A DNA stretch of 64,000 bases, taken from NCBI GenBank assembly GCA_023213395.1, contig CM041465.1, forward strand, positions 95,115,741-95,179,740, read 5' to 3'. A program made the translations under genes and the position numbers. The DNA comes from Cycas panzhihuaensis (Eukaryota > Cycadophyta). Positions 63,320-64,000 of this stretch are shown here, one piece after another (the first letter of the stretch is position 1; every line of letters starts with the position of its first letter). Below the pieces are notes generated by a model. That model was not told the DNA's origin. It saw only the letters and a list, made by a program, of their open reading frames with translations, and did no database searches.

Positions 63320-63331
63320 GCTCTGATACGA
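63320..63331 (-). other. Primer binding site of element E (one mismatch)
   Basis: The minus strand reads TCGTATCAGAGC, one mismatch from the Met-tRNA primer site, two bases after the LTR end. Confidence 0.75.
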
Positions 63332-63333
63332 CA

Positions 63334-63644
63334 TGAAGGAAGGATGGATTCAAGGAATAAATCACTCACATATACACAATGGTAATGGAGAATGAAAAGG
63401 AGATAAAATAAGATATGAGAGCAAGCTTGGAGATGATAATGAATGATGACCCCCTCACTGAGATTTCACTTTTTATTATTGAGGGTGAGCATTAGGGTTA
63501 GAATTTTCTCACTGAATGATATGAACCCAAAAATATATTTAAATGCACATAAAGTATATTTCACTAAGAGACTAATGCTAACAATATATCCTAAGGTCAC
63601 GTAATTAATCTACACAGATGACCTTGATACATTAATCTCTTTCA
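63334..63644 (-). repeat. 5' LTR of element E
   Basis: 311 bp; minus strand starts TGAAAGAGATTAATG at 63644 and ends CCTTCCTTCA at 63334. It matches 56101-56411 along its length with scattered differences. The flanks (ttccc at 63645; no equal sequence beside the other LTR) do not give a clean target duplication. Confidence 0.85.
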
Positions 63645-63645
63645 T

Positions 63646-63744
63646 TCCCCACAGTTGAATCACCATCAATATTAGCTCCATGTTGGCCTTCCTCTCATTG
63701 AAATTATTGCCATTGAAGATAATCTTTGGCATCACATACTCCAT
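63646..63744 (-). pseudogene. N-terminus of a Copia gag interrupted by the E LTR
   Basis: On the minus strand an ATG at 63744 opens MEYVMPKIIFNGNNFNERKA followed by NMELILMVIQLWG, the typical start of Copia gag ('KFNGxNFxxWKxxMExxLxxxxLW', here with Trp changed to Arg). It stops exactly where the E LTR begins at 63644. The rest of such a gag is not found next to it; the gag of element C at 55990-55664 lacks just this N-terminal part. Confidence 0.6.
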
Positions 63745-64000
63745 CTTAAGAACGAGCTTCAACATGAGTTAATATCTCCAAGTGATAAACTTATAGTCTT
63801 TTTAGATAAAATAACATCACTATAGTCCCCTTGGCTTAGGCACACTCAATGGGAAAACCCTGAATAACAAAACATCCTTAAAAGTATACAAAAGCTTTAA
63901 AAAAAAGACATAAGATGCTTTAGAATATACTCCAAAAACTAGGGGAGTCTCTACATAATGTTAGGGCATAGTCCCTAAGTTAGGTCTCATGATAAATGTG
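63745..64000. other. Sequence upstream of the gag fragment
   Basis: About 256 bp to the window end, probably leader or LTR of the element whose gag starts at 63744. No Met-tRNA primer site was seen in it. Confidence 0.4.

Overview
The window looks like nuclear DNA from a plant with a large, repeat-rich genome. The evidence is one intron-containing gene for a plant-type GATA factor with the LLM C-terminus, surrounded by decayed Ty1/Copia and Ty3/Gypsy LTR retrotransposons with plant-type Met-tRNA primer sites. It also has long AT microsatellites and very low gene density. A seed plant, perhaps a gymnosperm, is likely, but the species cannot be read from the sequence. No bacterial-style operon, CRISPR array, rRNA or convincing tRNA was seen.

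Layout. 1-3206: Copia element A on the minus strand, cut by the window start (5' LTR, primer site, long leader, gag to protease). 3207-8064: AT-rich DNA with a short plus-strand Gypsy relic. 8065-11602: about 3.5 kb of (AT)n/(AC)n microsatellite. 13710-22025: Copia element B on the minus strand, with both LTRs, a polypurine tract, a primer site and degraded gag-pol; its 5' LTR carries a nested 622-bp solo LTR. 24402-25683: the GATA gene on the minus strand, three exons, 330 residues predicted, the only host gene that looks intact. 25900-32333: low-copy DNA with a diverged 300-bp duplication and a large palindrome around an AT run. 32339-48907: a complete but old Tat-lineage Gypsy element of 16.6 kb on the plus strand, with LTRs of about 2.63 kb and a GGCTC target duplication. 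50080-50480: minus-strand chromovirus integrase relic. 50862-56100: Copia element C on the minus strand, interrupted by small element D. 56101-63644: Copia element E on the minus strand between related LTRs. 63646-63744: start of another Copia gag.

Most notable content. The Tat element carries, between integrase and its 3' LTR, a reverse-strand gene with its own TATA box, three exons predicted to join in frame, a plant-mobile-domain-like region, an acidic linker and a coiled coil. Beyond it lies a second, archaeal-type RNase H on the plus strand. All retroelement genes here are broken by stops, frameshifts and substitutions at catalytic residues, many of them G-to-A or C-to-T changes as expected from decay of methylated DNA. 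The GATA gene is the only candidate for normal cellular function; its family acts in light- and cytokinin-linked greening. All calls rest on reading the sequence by eye; no database search was run.
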